A stretch of 64,000 nucleotides of DNA from Streptomyces sp. DT2A-34 (GCF_030499515.1 NZ_JASTWJ010000001.1:2460001-2524000), one strand, 5' to 3'; numbered from the stretch's first letter, positions 20,301-27,962 are shown. Notes: a model not told the origin generated them from the sequence alone. Made by a program: numbers and translations.

Positions 20301-21720
20301 AGCCCGCCGAGGACCCGAAAACCCCGCCGGACAGGACGCTCACCCGCACGACGATCCCTCGGATCCGACGGGCGACAAGAACAACACCAAGGATCCAGAC
20401 GACCGGCCCTACGACGAGCCTCACGACCGGGGCACCAGTGACACGGCGGCCGAAAGCCGCCGTGTCACCGAAGACGGACCAGACAGTGATGTCTCGCGCA
20501 CCCATGAAGCACCAGAGGGTGACAAGGCCAAGGAGTACGGCATCGAGCCCGACACGCTCCAGCAAGGGCTGCGTCGGGAGCAGGCCGTCCACAGGGTGGA
20601 ACTCGACCGGGTCCACGACCGACTCGACCGCTGGGCGGAGTCGGGCGACCTCGCGAACGTCATGCGGGCCACGACCGGCCAAGGCCCGCTCGCCAGCCCG
20701 GACGGGTCACGAAGCTTCACGCGGGACCAGCTCAGCAACAGTCTCCCGGGCTTCGGTGACCTGTCACGTGGAGAGCAGCAAGCCGTTGTGGCGTCCCTGG
20801 CCCGGCTCAGTCTTTCCTTCCACCAGGAACACGCGGTGGGCCGCAGCCCGGAACGGATCCCGCATCCCTACCGGAACGACGGCGAAGACGCCCCCGGCAA
20901 CACCACACCGGACCGCGGCGCGAAGCTCTCCAAGGAGTCGCTCGGAGTGCGGTTGCATCGCATGGCCATGAACGCACTTTTCAAGAGGGCGGAATTCAAG
21001 ACTCTAGAGGAAAAAAATCCCGAAAAGCTCAAGGAAATCAAGCGCCACGGACCTGATTTCAGCGGAAAAAACTATGCGGTCCTGGAGCTACAGGGCCCTC
21101 CGCCAAAGAACGATGTTCATTACATCGTGGACTCGTCCGTCCCAGCCAACAAGCAATTGAAGGGCGTCCAACCGCGCCACTCGGAGCGACACCTGCTCGA
21201 CTGGCTCAAGCGAATGGACCCGGACGGATCGAAGTACACGCCACTCGGCCTGTATACCGAGCGGGAACCGTGCGGGGAGGGCCAAGGCCACGCGAAATGC
21301 TCCGACACCCTCCAGGACGAGCGGTTGAAGGGCATACCCATCCATTACAGCACCACTTACCGCGACGACCCAGTGGGTGTGGCAGCACGCGGAGAAATGG
21401 CAGACGACAAGAAGGCCACGCTCAAGCAGATGGCAAACATGTCCGACCAGGAGCGCAGACAGCTCGCGGAAGAGGTATGGCGGGAGCACTACAAAGACGA
21501 CCAGGCGGGCCTCGAAAAAGCCCTGAAAAAGCTTGATAGCAACAGCGGCAGCGACCTGATCAAGGCCATACGAGGTGAATTCGACGCCCAACGCAAGGGG
21601 ACTTCAACTCATAAGGAGGACGCCATCAAAGCTGAATTCGACCGGCATATCAGCGCCTTGCAGGGAACTTGGAAAAAGCTCCGTGCCGACATTCAAGGTC
21701 CGCCCCAACACGGCGGCTAG
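16504..21720 (+). CDS. T7SS polymorphic toxin with papain-like and deaminase-like domains
   Basis: The 1738 residues begin with a helical export domain (about 1-255; MMLPDELEWVLEMLGYKWP) shared with 38592-39737. A very long Ser/Thr/Pro/Asn-rich linker follows. A papain-fold domain (about 900-1060) has NNCADCSRSF (Cys929/Cys932), GGHAFNVV (His1021) and WIDTQSG (Asp1036), matching the glutamine-deamidase papain-fold toxin family. After a second linker, a C-terminal nucleic-acid-deaminase-like domain carries HSE (His1559, Glu1561) and EPC-x8-C (Cys1590, Cys1599), closest in my memory to XOO_2897-type deaminases. The GTG at 16504 is chosen because it aligns with the homologue's start; an ATG at 16465 is in frame upstream. 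The last 700 bases are visibly lower in GC. Confidence 0.85.
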   Translation: MAMMLPDELEWVLEMLGYKWPTANEDKLRDCADVWREFGEKVNELHTTANSAARQVTAHNAGESIDKFTKTYEKFDGGGGNDGYLRSAAEAAFLIANVLEVCAYLVEFAKWAVIAQLIALAIQIAAAAAAAPFTFGLSSVAGMGATQAARLIVRRLLDELKQAMIEALIETLKEPAISAVEAMITDLIRQTVNVGFGAQEGYDVGATLKAGGEAGLDALRQSPQTFAEGVRDSLGQKAGSRARDAIDSRTDGYDGPSGSDFPGGDIGSDSSSGSESSSSSDSSSSSDSSSSTDSSSSDSDSNTSTRSGNGSIPGANIGNGISADTGGPDIPAPNIGAGPDSGSPSSSDSPYSRPTQTPASSLSDFDDPSPSGPSSNGSDSNGSSSTPSTSGPSHSGGGSPVSGLSSPSPQSAPTSGATSSGGTSSTPGGGSIGTQIDGLAASAPTQSNAAPTPTADSSPSGSGGRSDSGGSGMPTSPTTPSAGGAVPGGGHHSPTASGGAGTPSATSPNPNSGPARNPSAGTPGTPSTTGTGPASTPSPTSPTTSRSTPASTPGTTASATGSGPASTPSSTTPSTTPRTTPSQTPDPRTPGSDGRTPGTADSRVPNQSNPSQNSPGSTPGDRTPPRNTPGTTPGDRTPSRDNAGTTPGDRTPSRDNPGTTPGDRTAPRNTPDSTGTRTPGQNPSPTTHSPASQNPAQPSPSRTSSPSANTPTTPPLNSPNNGADRASTPPSHSTQSPSTQPGRTQTPGTPPPPSTPNQPSADTGATPSRPHQPAGNTPNTPPNHRPNTPQQPAAQPHQAQSTPPDRDDRDRQHQQQVTAVPIHTVVTTPGSTPPHADPATPQSPGSPQANPGNSNNQSPQQDSLDDIRSDLDHAPGGLSQPDQADQQALADAVPHNEDGTPQRFPDPFGPWAQLQNDGGNTVPGRSNNCADCSRSFLETWYGNPQVSAPRTVDLDENGKHNPFTPEDNANANQIRWTGAAHTYAGPGGDPNTANNIASTLQQAGPGSAAIVQVDWPGGGGHAFNVVNHNGKIVWIDTQSGEVSDKPLHVDQAKHVWHIPLDADRNPIDTTQPKDKDSEEAKDSEKAEQGTDTPQEGSDNAQQEADNASDGPENQQADQPDHAGEAPSHTPGENLPHSESDRVTTPGQDETSPRDNGTRTNEASTPSPDRATNPAPEPQSDAPSDRSDTSTRPGADAPTTDRSSSQQHPVTDPRAASQQHSPTTRSADPRGQDPSTRKPHRDERPDATRDTPARPDRPADNTRDDDTARRGPENPAGQDAHPHDDPSDPTGDKNNTKDPDDRPYDEPHDRGTSDTAAESRRVTEDGPDSDVSRTHEAPEGDKAKEYGIEPDTLQQGLRREQAVHRVELDRVHDRLDRWAESGDLANVMRATTGQGPLASPDGSRSFTRDQLSNSLPGFGDLSRGEQQAVVASLARLSLSFHQEHAVGRSPERIPHPYRNDGEDAPGNTTPDRGAKLSKESLGVRLHRMAMNALFKRAEFKTLEEKNPEKLKEIKRHGPDFSGKNYAVLELQGPPPKNDVHYIVDSSVPANKQLKGVQPRHSERHLLDWLKRMDPDGSKYTPLGLYTEREPCGEGQGHAKCSDTLQDERLKGIPIHYSTTYRDDPVGVAARGEMADDKKATLKQMANMSDQERRQLAEEVWREHYKDDQAGLEKALKKLDSNSGSDLIKAIRGEFDAQRKGTSTHKEDAIKAEFDRHISALQGTWKKLRADIQGPPQHGG

Positions 21721-21764
21721 CTACCGTTCATCTACGCCCTTACATACTCTCCACACACAACAAC

Positions 21765-21770
21765 TAGGCT
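21765..21770 (+). promoter_or_regulatory. -10-like box for the gene at 21778
   Basis: TAGGCT lies seven bases before the ATG, and there is no ribosome binding site. The presumed immunity gene therefore appears to have its own leaderless promoter inside the 57-base gap after the toxin gene. Confidence 0.5.
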
Positions 21771-21777
21771 GTGCACC

Positions 21778-22785
21778 ATGCCAGATAGCATCAACGCCCT
21801 TGTACGGGACCTCTCCGACGATGATCGGAGCGTGTGGAAGGCCGCGGAGGACCGTCTGGTGGCCCTCGGCGCACAGGTGGTCGACCACCTGCTGCCCCAT
21901 GTCGGAGAGGAGGGATCGTCACGACTGAGACGAAGTGCCGAGTCCGTCCTGCGGAGGCTGGGCGACACGGCATTGCCCCGTCTGCGGGAGATCCGACGGC
22001 AGGGACCGGGGCGTCTACGCAGCAACGCCCTGAAAGTCCTGGTCGACCTGGGCGGCACCGAGAACCTGGACGAGGGTGACCGGAGTGCCGTGGAACGCCT
22101 TGTGCGGATCAAGATTCTGAACGAACTCCCGGTGGAGGTCCCCTCGGAGGCCGGCCGCTGGCTGGCCTTCCCGGCGAACCGGCTCGACGATGCCGTAGCC
22201 GCTCTCGGCCTGCATGACGTTCGGCCGGTCACCACCGTCATGGGCGTAGCGGCCGCGACTCAGGCCACCGACTCGCTGGAATTCCAGGACGCCCAGGGCA
22301 CGACGCACAGGGCCTATCGGGTATTCATCACGCCGGAATTCGAGAACCCGTACACAGAGGGAGACCACAAGCGCTGGCGCATGCTGTGGGGAAACTCGTT
22401 CCTGGACGAACTCGACGGTTTCGAGCTGGCCAAGGAACTCAGTGGGCGTTGCGGTGAGGCTCACTTCTACGTCCTCGACCCCTATAACGCCTCCGAGAAC
22501 TGGTACGTCGCTCTCGACGGTCACACGCGGCGGAGCTACAGCACTTACGCGTACCCACAGTTCGAAGGAGAACCAATGCCCTTCGAAGCCTGGTACATGG
22601 AGAACGCCGACGAGGACGAAGCCGAAGCCTACGCCGAAGGTGTTCCCGACGCCTCCAAGGCAGCCGAAAATCTGTCGGTCGAACCCGGGCGTCAACTCGC
22701 GGAAGACACCTATGGCCACGGCTGGCTCGCCACCACCCATCCCGACGTACCGAACTCCCGCTTCAAGGGTGTCCTGCCCATCTGA
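21778..22785 (+). CDS. Candidate immunity protein with HEAT-like N-terminus, 335 aa
   Basis: Residues 1-100 form two or three HEAT-like helical pairs (DRSVWKAAEDRLVALG; RSAESVLRRLGDTALPRLRE; RSNALKVLVDLGG). The rest is a soluble alpha/beta region rich in Asp, Glu and Trp that I cannot assign. The gene directly follows the polymorphic toxin on the same strand, which is where the cognate immunity gene usually sits, so an inhibitor of the C-terminal deaminase domain is the leading hypothesis. No signal peptide or membrane segment is seen, consistent with a cytosolic immunity protein. Nothing in the sequence proves the pairing. Confidence 0.7.
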   Translation: MPDSINALVRDLSDDDRSVWKAAEDRLVALGAQVVDHLLPHVGEEGSSRLRRSAESVLRRLGDTALPRLREIRRQGPGRLRSNALKVLVDLGGTENLDEGDRSAVERLVRIKILNELPVEVPSEAGRWLAFPANRLDDAVAALGLHDVRPVTTVMGVAAATQATDSLEFQDAQGTTHRAYRVFITPEFENPYTEGDHKRWRMLWGNSFLDELDGFELAKELSGRCGEAHFYVLDPYNASENWYVALDGHTRRSYSTYAYPQFEGEPMPFEAWYMENADEDEAEAYAEGVPDASKAAENLSVEPGRQLAEDTYGHGWLATTHPDVPNSRFKGVLPI

Positions 22786-22865
22786 AGCCCGCACCGGCTC
22801 ATTGCCTGAACCGTCGACAGACAGAAGCCTTCGCACACGTCCGCGCCAGCGGAGGACGGGATCCC

Positions 22866-24836
22866 ATGACCGATTCAACCGGCGGCTATGCCCCACACCC
22901 CCATATAGGCGGCCGCACCAACGCGCTGCGTGCGCTCGCCGCTTGGCACACCGCGGCGCCAGGGACGCCTCGTGTGGTGGCACTGACGGGTAACTCCGGT
23001 AGTGGGCGCTCGCGGTTGCTCACCGGGTTTCTGATGCTCTGCGACCCGGAGTCCCGCAAACAACTGCCTCTCGATCAGCTCGACCCTGCCAGCGTGCCTC
23101 CTGAGCTGCCGGCACCCGCCGCGGAGAATGCGCGTGGGCTGACGGCCCAGCAATTCCTCTGGGCCCTCGCCGATCACTACGAACTGCCTGTTGCCCGCAC
23201 TGAGGACGTCTACGCGGAGCTGGCAGCCATCGGCGAACCCGTCTCACTCGTAGTTCTGGACGTCGATCAGGCGGGCCCGGTCCGGCACACGGACGAACCC
23301 TCCGTACTCGTACGCCAGGTACTCAAGCCGCTCGCCGCCCTCGACTCGGTCCGCCTGGTTGCGGAGCTGCCCCGGCATCTCGTCACTGAACTGGCCGAGG
23401 GGCTTCCGACGGACGCGGTGCAGATCATCGATCTCGACGAGCCGCAGTGGGCCGACCCCGAAGGGCTGGTACGGCACGCGGAGGCGGCACTGAGACCTTC
23501 GTTCGCCGGAGCGGACTTGCCGTTCACCGTCGATCCGGAGACCCGGCACGCTCTCGCCGCGGCCATCGCACGTCGTGCCGGCACCAGCCCGCTCGTCGTG
23601 CAGTTGGCCGTACAGAGCATTCTCATCGCCCCCGAGGGTGCCGACCCGGCCGACGAAGGCCGGTTGCCGACCACTGTCGGCGAGGCACTCGATCTGCATG
23701 CCGCACGGCTCGGCGCCGACCCGCAGGCGCTGCGGCTGATGCTGGCCCCGCTCGCCCTTGCCGAGGCCGACGGCATCCCCGTCCCTCTGTGGGCACGATT
23801 GGCGAGCGCGGTCGCCGGACAGGACATGACCCAGGCCATCATGGACGGGATGCCGCTCGTCGCCCCCTTCATACAGTCGGTGGAGCGGAAAGCGGGCGGC
23901 GACAAGACAGCGGAACCTGATGAAAACGCAGGCGACGAGAACAGCGGGCAGACGCTGCTACGCCTCCTGCATCCCGCCATAGGCGACGCGATCCGGGCCG
24001 GCCTGCCGAACATCCGCGCAGCTCAGACGCAGATCGCCATGGCGCTGTTGAAAGCCGTGCCGGAACAGGACTGGGGCAGGGCCGCCCCATACGTTCGCGA
24101 CCACATCGCCGGCCACACGCTGGCGGCGGGACTGCTGCCACAACTCCTCACGGACCCTGGGCTGTTCGTCCACGCCGATCCGGTGCCGCTGCGTGCCGCC
24201 ATCGAGGGCGTCCCGGTGGAAGAGCTGGGCGCGCCCGCCCGTACGTATCTGCGGGTCGCGCCCCTGCTGACCCGTAACGAGGTCTCCGCGCCCTGGCGTG
24301 CCGCTCTACTGGAGACGGCGTTCGTCGAGGACGGGCTGCCCGAGTATGCCGCCGCTCTGCATCGACTCGGCTTCGAACTGCCCTGGCAGACCATGTGGAG
24401 CCTGCCTGTCGCCGACATTGGTGACGTGACGGTCGGCAGCCTTCCCAGCCCCGATGGACCTGCCACGCCGGTAGCGGTGCTCGTAGTGCCACCGGGTACT
24501 CCCGGCGCACGTCCTGCGGACGAGAATGGCGGACCCGCGGTGCTCGTTCGCGGGCTGGTATCACCGGATGACGGTGTGTACGCGGACCTCGGACAGATCC
24601 TCCGTCCCTCCGAGGAGGAGCGTGGGGCCGCCACTCTGGGGCTGAGCCGCGGCGCCGACTACCTTCGCATCTGGGACCGGGCGAACGATGAGGTCGTGGC
24701 CGCGCTGATCTCCGATGTCCCGTTCGTCTCCGCCGACCTGTCCCCCGACGGCGTCCTGGTCGTCGCGACCTCACGCGGGGCGAAGGCCCTCCGCATCCGA
24801 TCGGTCCGACCCGGCGATAACCTCGTAGCCGCCTAG
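22866..24836 (+). CDS. P-loop ATPase-like protein with helical middle, 656 aa
   Basis: The N-terminus resembles a STAND/AAA-type P-loop, LTGNSGSGRSRLL (residues 40-52), with arginine where the Walker A lysine is expected. A Walker-B-like strand, SLVVLDVDQAGPV, follows. The middle third is helical, and the C-terminus (residues about 530-650) contains a beta-rich part with one WD-like blade (DYLRIWDRANDEVVAALISD). The ATG is preceded by AGGACGGG. It lies between the candidate immunity gene and the SUKH-4 fusion gene, so it is probably an accessory of the toxin locus. The reaction and partner are unknown. Confidence 0.7.
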   Translation: MTDSTGGYAPHPHIGGRTNALRALAAWHTAAPGTPRVVALTGNSGSGRSRLLTGFLMLCDPESRKQLPLDQLDPASVPPELPAPAAENARGLTAQQFLWALADHYELPVARTEDVYAELAAIGEPVSLVVLDVDQAGPVRHTDEPSVLVRQVLKPLAALDSVRLVAELPRHLVTELAEGLPTDAVQIIDLDEPQWADPEGLVRHAEAALRPSFAGADLPFTVDPETRHALAAAIARRAGTSPLVVQLAVQSILIAPEGADPADEGRLPTTVGEALDLHAARLGADPQALRLMLAPLALAEADGIPVPLWARLASAVAGQDMTQAIMDGMPLVAPFIQSVERKAGGDKTAEPDENAGDENSGQTLLRLLHPAIGDAIRAGLPNIRAAQTQIAMALLKAVPEQDWGRAAPYVRDHIAGHTLAAGLLPQLLTDPGLFVHADPVPLRAAIEGVPVEELGAPARTYLRVAPLLTRNEVSAPWRAALLETAFVEDGLPEYAAALHRLGFELPWQTMWSLPVADIGDVTVGSLPSPDGPATPVAVLVVPPGTPGARPADENGGPAVLVRGLVSPDDGVYADLGQILRPSEEERGAATLGLSRGADYLRIWDRANDEVVAALISDVPFVSADLSPDGVLVVATSRGAKALRIRSVRPGDNLVAA

Positions 24837-24901
24837 TACGAGTTCATTTCCACCCCTTCGACCTCCGCCCCTGTCGACGACCACCTCAAAGGAGCCTCCC
24901 C

Positions 24902-26233
24902 GTGACCAGCCAGGAGCAGGCGCTCGCCATCGCCGACCGTTGGCTCAACCCGGAAGGCTCGACGGGGCCCCGCCGCGAGCTACGGATGCAGGAGTTCGAC
25001 CTGGGCTGGGTTGTGTGGGCCGAACCGGCAGAGCCCGAACGCGACCCGGTGACCGGTGAGCGTCGGCCGCCCGCCGAGATCGGCAGCGCGTGCGGGGTCG
25101 TGGACCGCGGCAGCGGTGAGCTGACGGTCTGGCCGTCGGTGCCGGTCAACGAGGTCGTCCGGATGTACCGGCAGAAGCACAGCGTCGCCGCTCAGGGCGG
25201 CGCGAGCTCACCGGAAGGTGGCCGTCCGGTCACCGGTCCGGGCAACACTGCGGTCTTCACGTACGTCGACCCGGCGAACGGCGAGGAGACCACCCTCTTC
25301 CGCACCTCCGCCCCGGGTCTGCCCCCTGCCGAGCATCAGGCGTGGGGGGAGCTGCGGCGGATGAACGTACTCGCCGACAATGTCGTGGCCGTCCACACCG
25401 ACCTGCGCCCGAGCCTGCTCCCCGGCGGTTACACGGCCGAGCTCCTCAACACCTTCCGCAACGCCCAGCTCTCCTGCTCGCAGTCCTACGGGTCTCGTCC
25501 CGAGGCGCGTGCGGAGGGGGTTGCGGCGCTGGTCGAGCAGGTCGAGACGATGCACCGGATCGCCGGCCGGCAACCGCCGCCCCGACCGCACCGCGTACCG
25601 GTTCCCGCGCAGGTGACTCCCGCGGAACCGATGCGTGACGTGGCCCTGGGCCGCCGTCTCGTCGAGGTCTTCGGCCGGGACGGCGTACTTCGTCACGACG
25701 CCGACGACGTGGCCGAGAGCCAGTTGCCCGGGGCCGCCAAGTCGACGCTCACCTGGGCGGGGATCCCCGCCGACCTCCCGCTCTTCTTCACCGCCGACCG
25801 GCCCGACGCGCCTCCGGCCGGTGGCCTGTTCGCCGACGTCGCCACGAATCTGCGCGAGCGGCGCAGTCCGGCCGGCGAGGAGAAGATCGGCGCCCTGTCG
25901 TACCTGACCCGGATCGGCTTCGACGGCGTCGCGGTCATCGCGGTGCAGTGCCTGCCGGGGACGGGGCAGCCGGACGGCCTCGGTGCGGTGTGGGCGGTGG
26001 ACCCGGTCACCGCCGCGGCTCGCTACGTCAACGTCTCGGTCGCCGCCTTCGCCCGCTCCCTGGCCCTGCTCGCCACCGCACGGCAGCGGATGCAGGGACT
26101 GGATCCGGTCACGGCCGGTGCGGAAGTGGCCGCGCTGCAGGCGCAGTTGGCGGCCGTGGACGCGTCTGCGCTGGGGAACGTCGAGACGTGGTGGTCGCTG
26201 GTTGTCGAGCAGATGTGGCACGGGTTGTTCTGA
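24902..26233 (+). CDS. YrhB-like / deaminase-like / SUKH-4 fusion protein, probable immunity
   Basis: Three parts are visible in 443 residues. Residues 1-90 match the domain of the next gene (EQALAI, EFDLGWVVWA, VVRMYRQK) and resemble the YrhB/Imm35 family. Residues about 115-200 (AEHQAWGELRRM, LRPSLLPGGYT, SQSYG) resemble a nucleotide-deaminase-type fold. Residues about 245-405 match SUKH-4 (GRRLVEVFGRDGV, SYLTRIGFDGVAVIAVQ, NVSVAAFARSLALL). In the deaminase-like part the zinc-ligand cysteines I would expect are Ser171 and Thr178, so it is likely inactive. The GTG start has AAGGAG nine bases upstream. It probably binds toxins in the cytosol. Confidence 0.75.
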   Translation: MTSQEQALAIADRWLNPEGSTGPRRELRMQEFDLGWVVWAEPAEPERDPVTGERRPPAEIGSACGVVDRGSGELTVWPSVPVNEVVRMYRQKHSVAAQGGASSPEGGRPVTGPGNTAVFTYVDPANGEETTLFRTSAPGLPPAEHQAWGELRRMNVLADNVVAVHTDLRPSLLPGGYTAELLNTFRNAQLSCSQSYGSRPEARAEGVAALVEQVETMHRIAGRQPPPRPHRVPVPAQVTPAEPMRDVALGRRLVEVFGRDGVLRHDADDVAESQLPGAAKSTLTWAGIPADLPLFFTADRPDAPPAGGLFADVATNLRERRSPAGEEKIGALSYLTRIGFDGVAVIAVQCLPGTGQPDGLGAVWAVDPVTAAARYVNVSVAAFARSLALLATARQRMQGLDPVTAGAEVAALQAQLAAVDASALGNVETWWSLVVEQMWHGLF

Positions 26234-26325
26234 CCGGCCGCCGCCCGGCCCTCTTGGCCGATCCTCACCAAGGCATCCGAGACATCCGAGACGACCGACG
26301 ACCGAGACGACCAGGAGAGCGACCC

Positions 26326-26643
26326 ATGACTTCGGACACCCCAGCCACATCGCCCACACCGCCCACCACCTCCGAGCAGGCCCTCGCCATCGTGCGCGAC
26401 CGGTATGCGGAGCCCAAGCTGCCGGACGGCACCCCCGCCGAGCTGCGCGTCGAGGAGTTCGACATCGGATACCTGGTGTACGCGGTGTTCCCGCCTGTCA
26501 CGGACGCCGCCGGGCGGCCTCAGCCGGCTCCGCCCGGCGGCAGCAAGATCGTGGTCTCCAAGGAGAACGGGGAGACCGTCACCGTCCCCAACTACCCGAC
26601 CGAGGCGGCCATCACCCTGTACCGGAAGCAGCGCCAGTCATGA
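26326..26643 (+). CDS. Stand-alone YrhB/Imm35-like protein, 105 aa
   Basis: After a Thr/Pro-rich start, the protein repeats the first domain of its upstream neighbour: SEQALAIVRDRY, RVEEFDIGYLVYAVFPP, then VVSKENGETVTVPNYPTEA and LYRKQRQ. The ATG follows AGGAGAG at good spacing, and the gene lies 92 bases downstream of the fusion gene, probably in the same transcript. It is a likely duplicate of the fusion protein's N-terminal domain with an immunity-type role, inferred from family and context. Confidence 0.72.
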   Translation: MTSDTPATSPTPPTTSEQALAIVRDRYAEPKLPDGTPAELRVEEFDIGYLVYAVFPPVTDAAGRPQPAPPGGSKIVVSKENGETVTVPNYPTEAAITLYRKQRQS

Positions 26644-26721
26644 CACGCGGCCGGTCGTGACGCCTGCCATGACACGCGGCCAGTCGTAACGCCTGTCATG
26701 ACACGTACGTCGAGCGCCTGA

Positions 26722-27159
26722 TCAGTACAGCGAGAACCCGCCGCTGTGCCGCCCTTGGTTCTTCTTGCCGGACTGCGATCCCTCGCCCTCCGACCGCCTC
26801 GGCTCGGACGACCCGGAGGAGGGGCCACCGCCGGCGAGCGGCTCGCCGTGCCTGACCTGATCGCGTTCCTCCTCCGACAGCGCCTCCCACTGGCCGCGCA
26901 GGGACGCCATGCCTCCGCCCAGGGCGCGTGACACCGCCGGGTCGTCCAGGGCGTCGCGCAGGGCGAGGCGGCCGGAGAGCAGCTTCTTGGCCGCCTCCTG
27001 CATGTCCTTGCCGGCGGCGTCGGTCTCGGACAGCTTGCGCAGGGCTGAGTTCAGGGAACGGATCTGCTCCGGTTCGAGTGCCTCGTCGAGCACACCGCGT
27101 TCCTGCGAAGAGCCGTGCGGGGTGGGTGAGTTCGGTGAGTTCTCGGGTTTCCTGGTCAT
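26722..27159 (-). CDS. Helical protein, 145 aa, paralogue of the gene at 38129
   Basis: A polar N-terminal tail leads to a helical core (PEQIRSLNSALRKLSET; AAKKLLSGRLALRDALDDP) and a Ser/Gly/Lys-rich tail. The core aligns with the protein at 38129-38518 (PEQALRLRRSLRTIAD; ARTVLSGSVDIKDAFQDP). The ATG at 27159 follows GAGGAGAA. Both paralogues lie on the minus strand near T7SS-type genes, but no domain name is recognised. It could be a chaperone or scaffold. That is speculation. Confidence 0.7.
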   Translation of the reverse strand: MTRKPENSPNSPTPHGSSQERGVLDEALEPEQIRSLNSALRKLSETDAAGKDMQEAAKKLLSGRLALRDALDDPAVSRALGGGMASLRGQWEALSEEERDQVRHGEPLAGGGPSSGSSEPRRSEGEGSQSGKKNQGRHSGGFSLY

Positions 27160-27255
27160 TCTCGCTTCTCCTCGCCTCTCGATACCTGAAGTATCTCCCG
27201 TCCCACATGGGTGGCATGCTGGGGCCGGGCCAATGCACCACTGGCCGAAGTGGAG

Positions 27256-27299
27256 AAGGACCGAGGAGAAGGATCTCAAGGACCGAGGAGAAGGACCTC
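27256..27299 (+). repeat. 22-bp tandem duplication carrying a ribosome binding site
   Basis: Two copies (27256-27277 and 27278-27299) of a 22-base unit built on AAGGACCGAGGAGAAGGA differ at one base and lie directly before the ATG at 27306. The second supplies the Shine-Dalgarno sequence; the first is a spare copy. Confidence 0.65.
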
Positions 27300-27305
27300 A
27301 TCGTC

Positions 27306-27962
27306 ATGGCTCGGACGCAAGGCACAGGAAGTGGCACAGGCGTCGACCGTTCCCTCGCCGGCCTCGTCGGCGGAGCCTTCGGGCGCCTCGGGCGGGCGGG
27401 TGGCCTGGTCTTTCTGCTCGCGGGGCTCGCCCTGAGCGGATTCGGCGCGTACGAGGGGGCGTACGCGGCGGGTTGGGCGGGTACGCCCGGCACCCTGACG
27501 GTGCAGCAGTGCGAGGTGAGCTATCCGAGCAACGCCTCCCGCAGCAGCCGTAAGAACCGCCGGCCCGTCCGCTGCGAGGGCACCTTCGTCTCGGCGGACG
27601 GCAGGAGTACGGACGCACATGCCGTGGTGCAGGTCAGGCGGCGGTACGCGCAGGGCGCCGAGTTGGCGGTGCAGCAGGCCGAACCGCCGACTGCGGCGGG
27701 CGCGACGGATGCCGAGTACGTACAGACCGGCATGGACCGGGCCTGGCGCTGGTTCGGTGCCTTCTTCGGTGGCTGGGTCCTCACGGGACTCGGGGTCTTC
27801 TGCCTCGCCACCGGGTTCGCGCCGTTCGGGCGCAGCCGTATCTCGTTCGACGCGGCGTGGGAGGCGGCGGGGCGGGGAGTGACGCGGCCGGTCGTGATCG
27901 GGATGATCGGTGCGGGGCTGGTCGGGGCCGGGGTGTCGTTCCTGGTCAGCTACTTCTTCTGA
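27306..27962 (+). CDS. Double-pass membrane protein with external two-Cys domain, 218 aa
   Basis: An N-terminal membrane segment (about residues 30-52) is followed by an external domain with GTPGTLTVQQCEVSY and CEGTFVSADGR, then two more hydrophobic segments near 150-172 and 200-216. The same layout, with one Cys after a GTLTV-type strand and another in a C-x-G-x-F turn, recurs at 34358, 40215, 40832 and 46580. The pair probably forms a disulfide outside the cell. The ATG lies downstream of a duplicated AGGAGAAGG. The role is unknown. Confidence 0.75.
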   Translation: MARTQGTGSGTGVDRSLAGLVGGAFGRLGRAGGLVFLLAGLALSGFGAYEGAYAAGWAGTPGTLTVQQCEVSYPSNASRSSRKNRRPVRCEGTFVSADGRSTDAHAVVQVRRRYAQGAELAVQQAEPPTAAGATDAEYVQTGMDRAWRWFGAFFGGWVLTGLGVFCLATGFAPFGRSRISFDAAWEAAGRGVTRPVVIGMIGAGLVGAGVSFLVSYFF

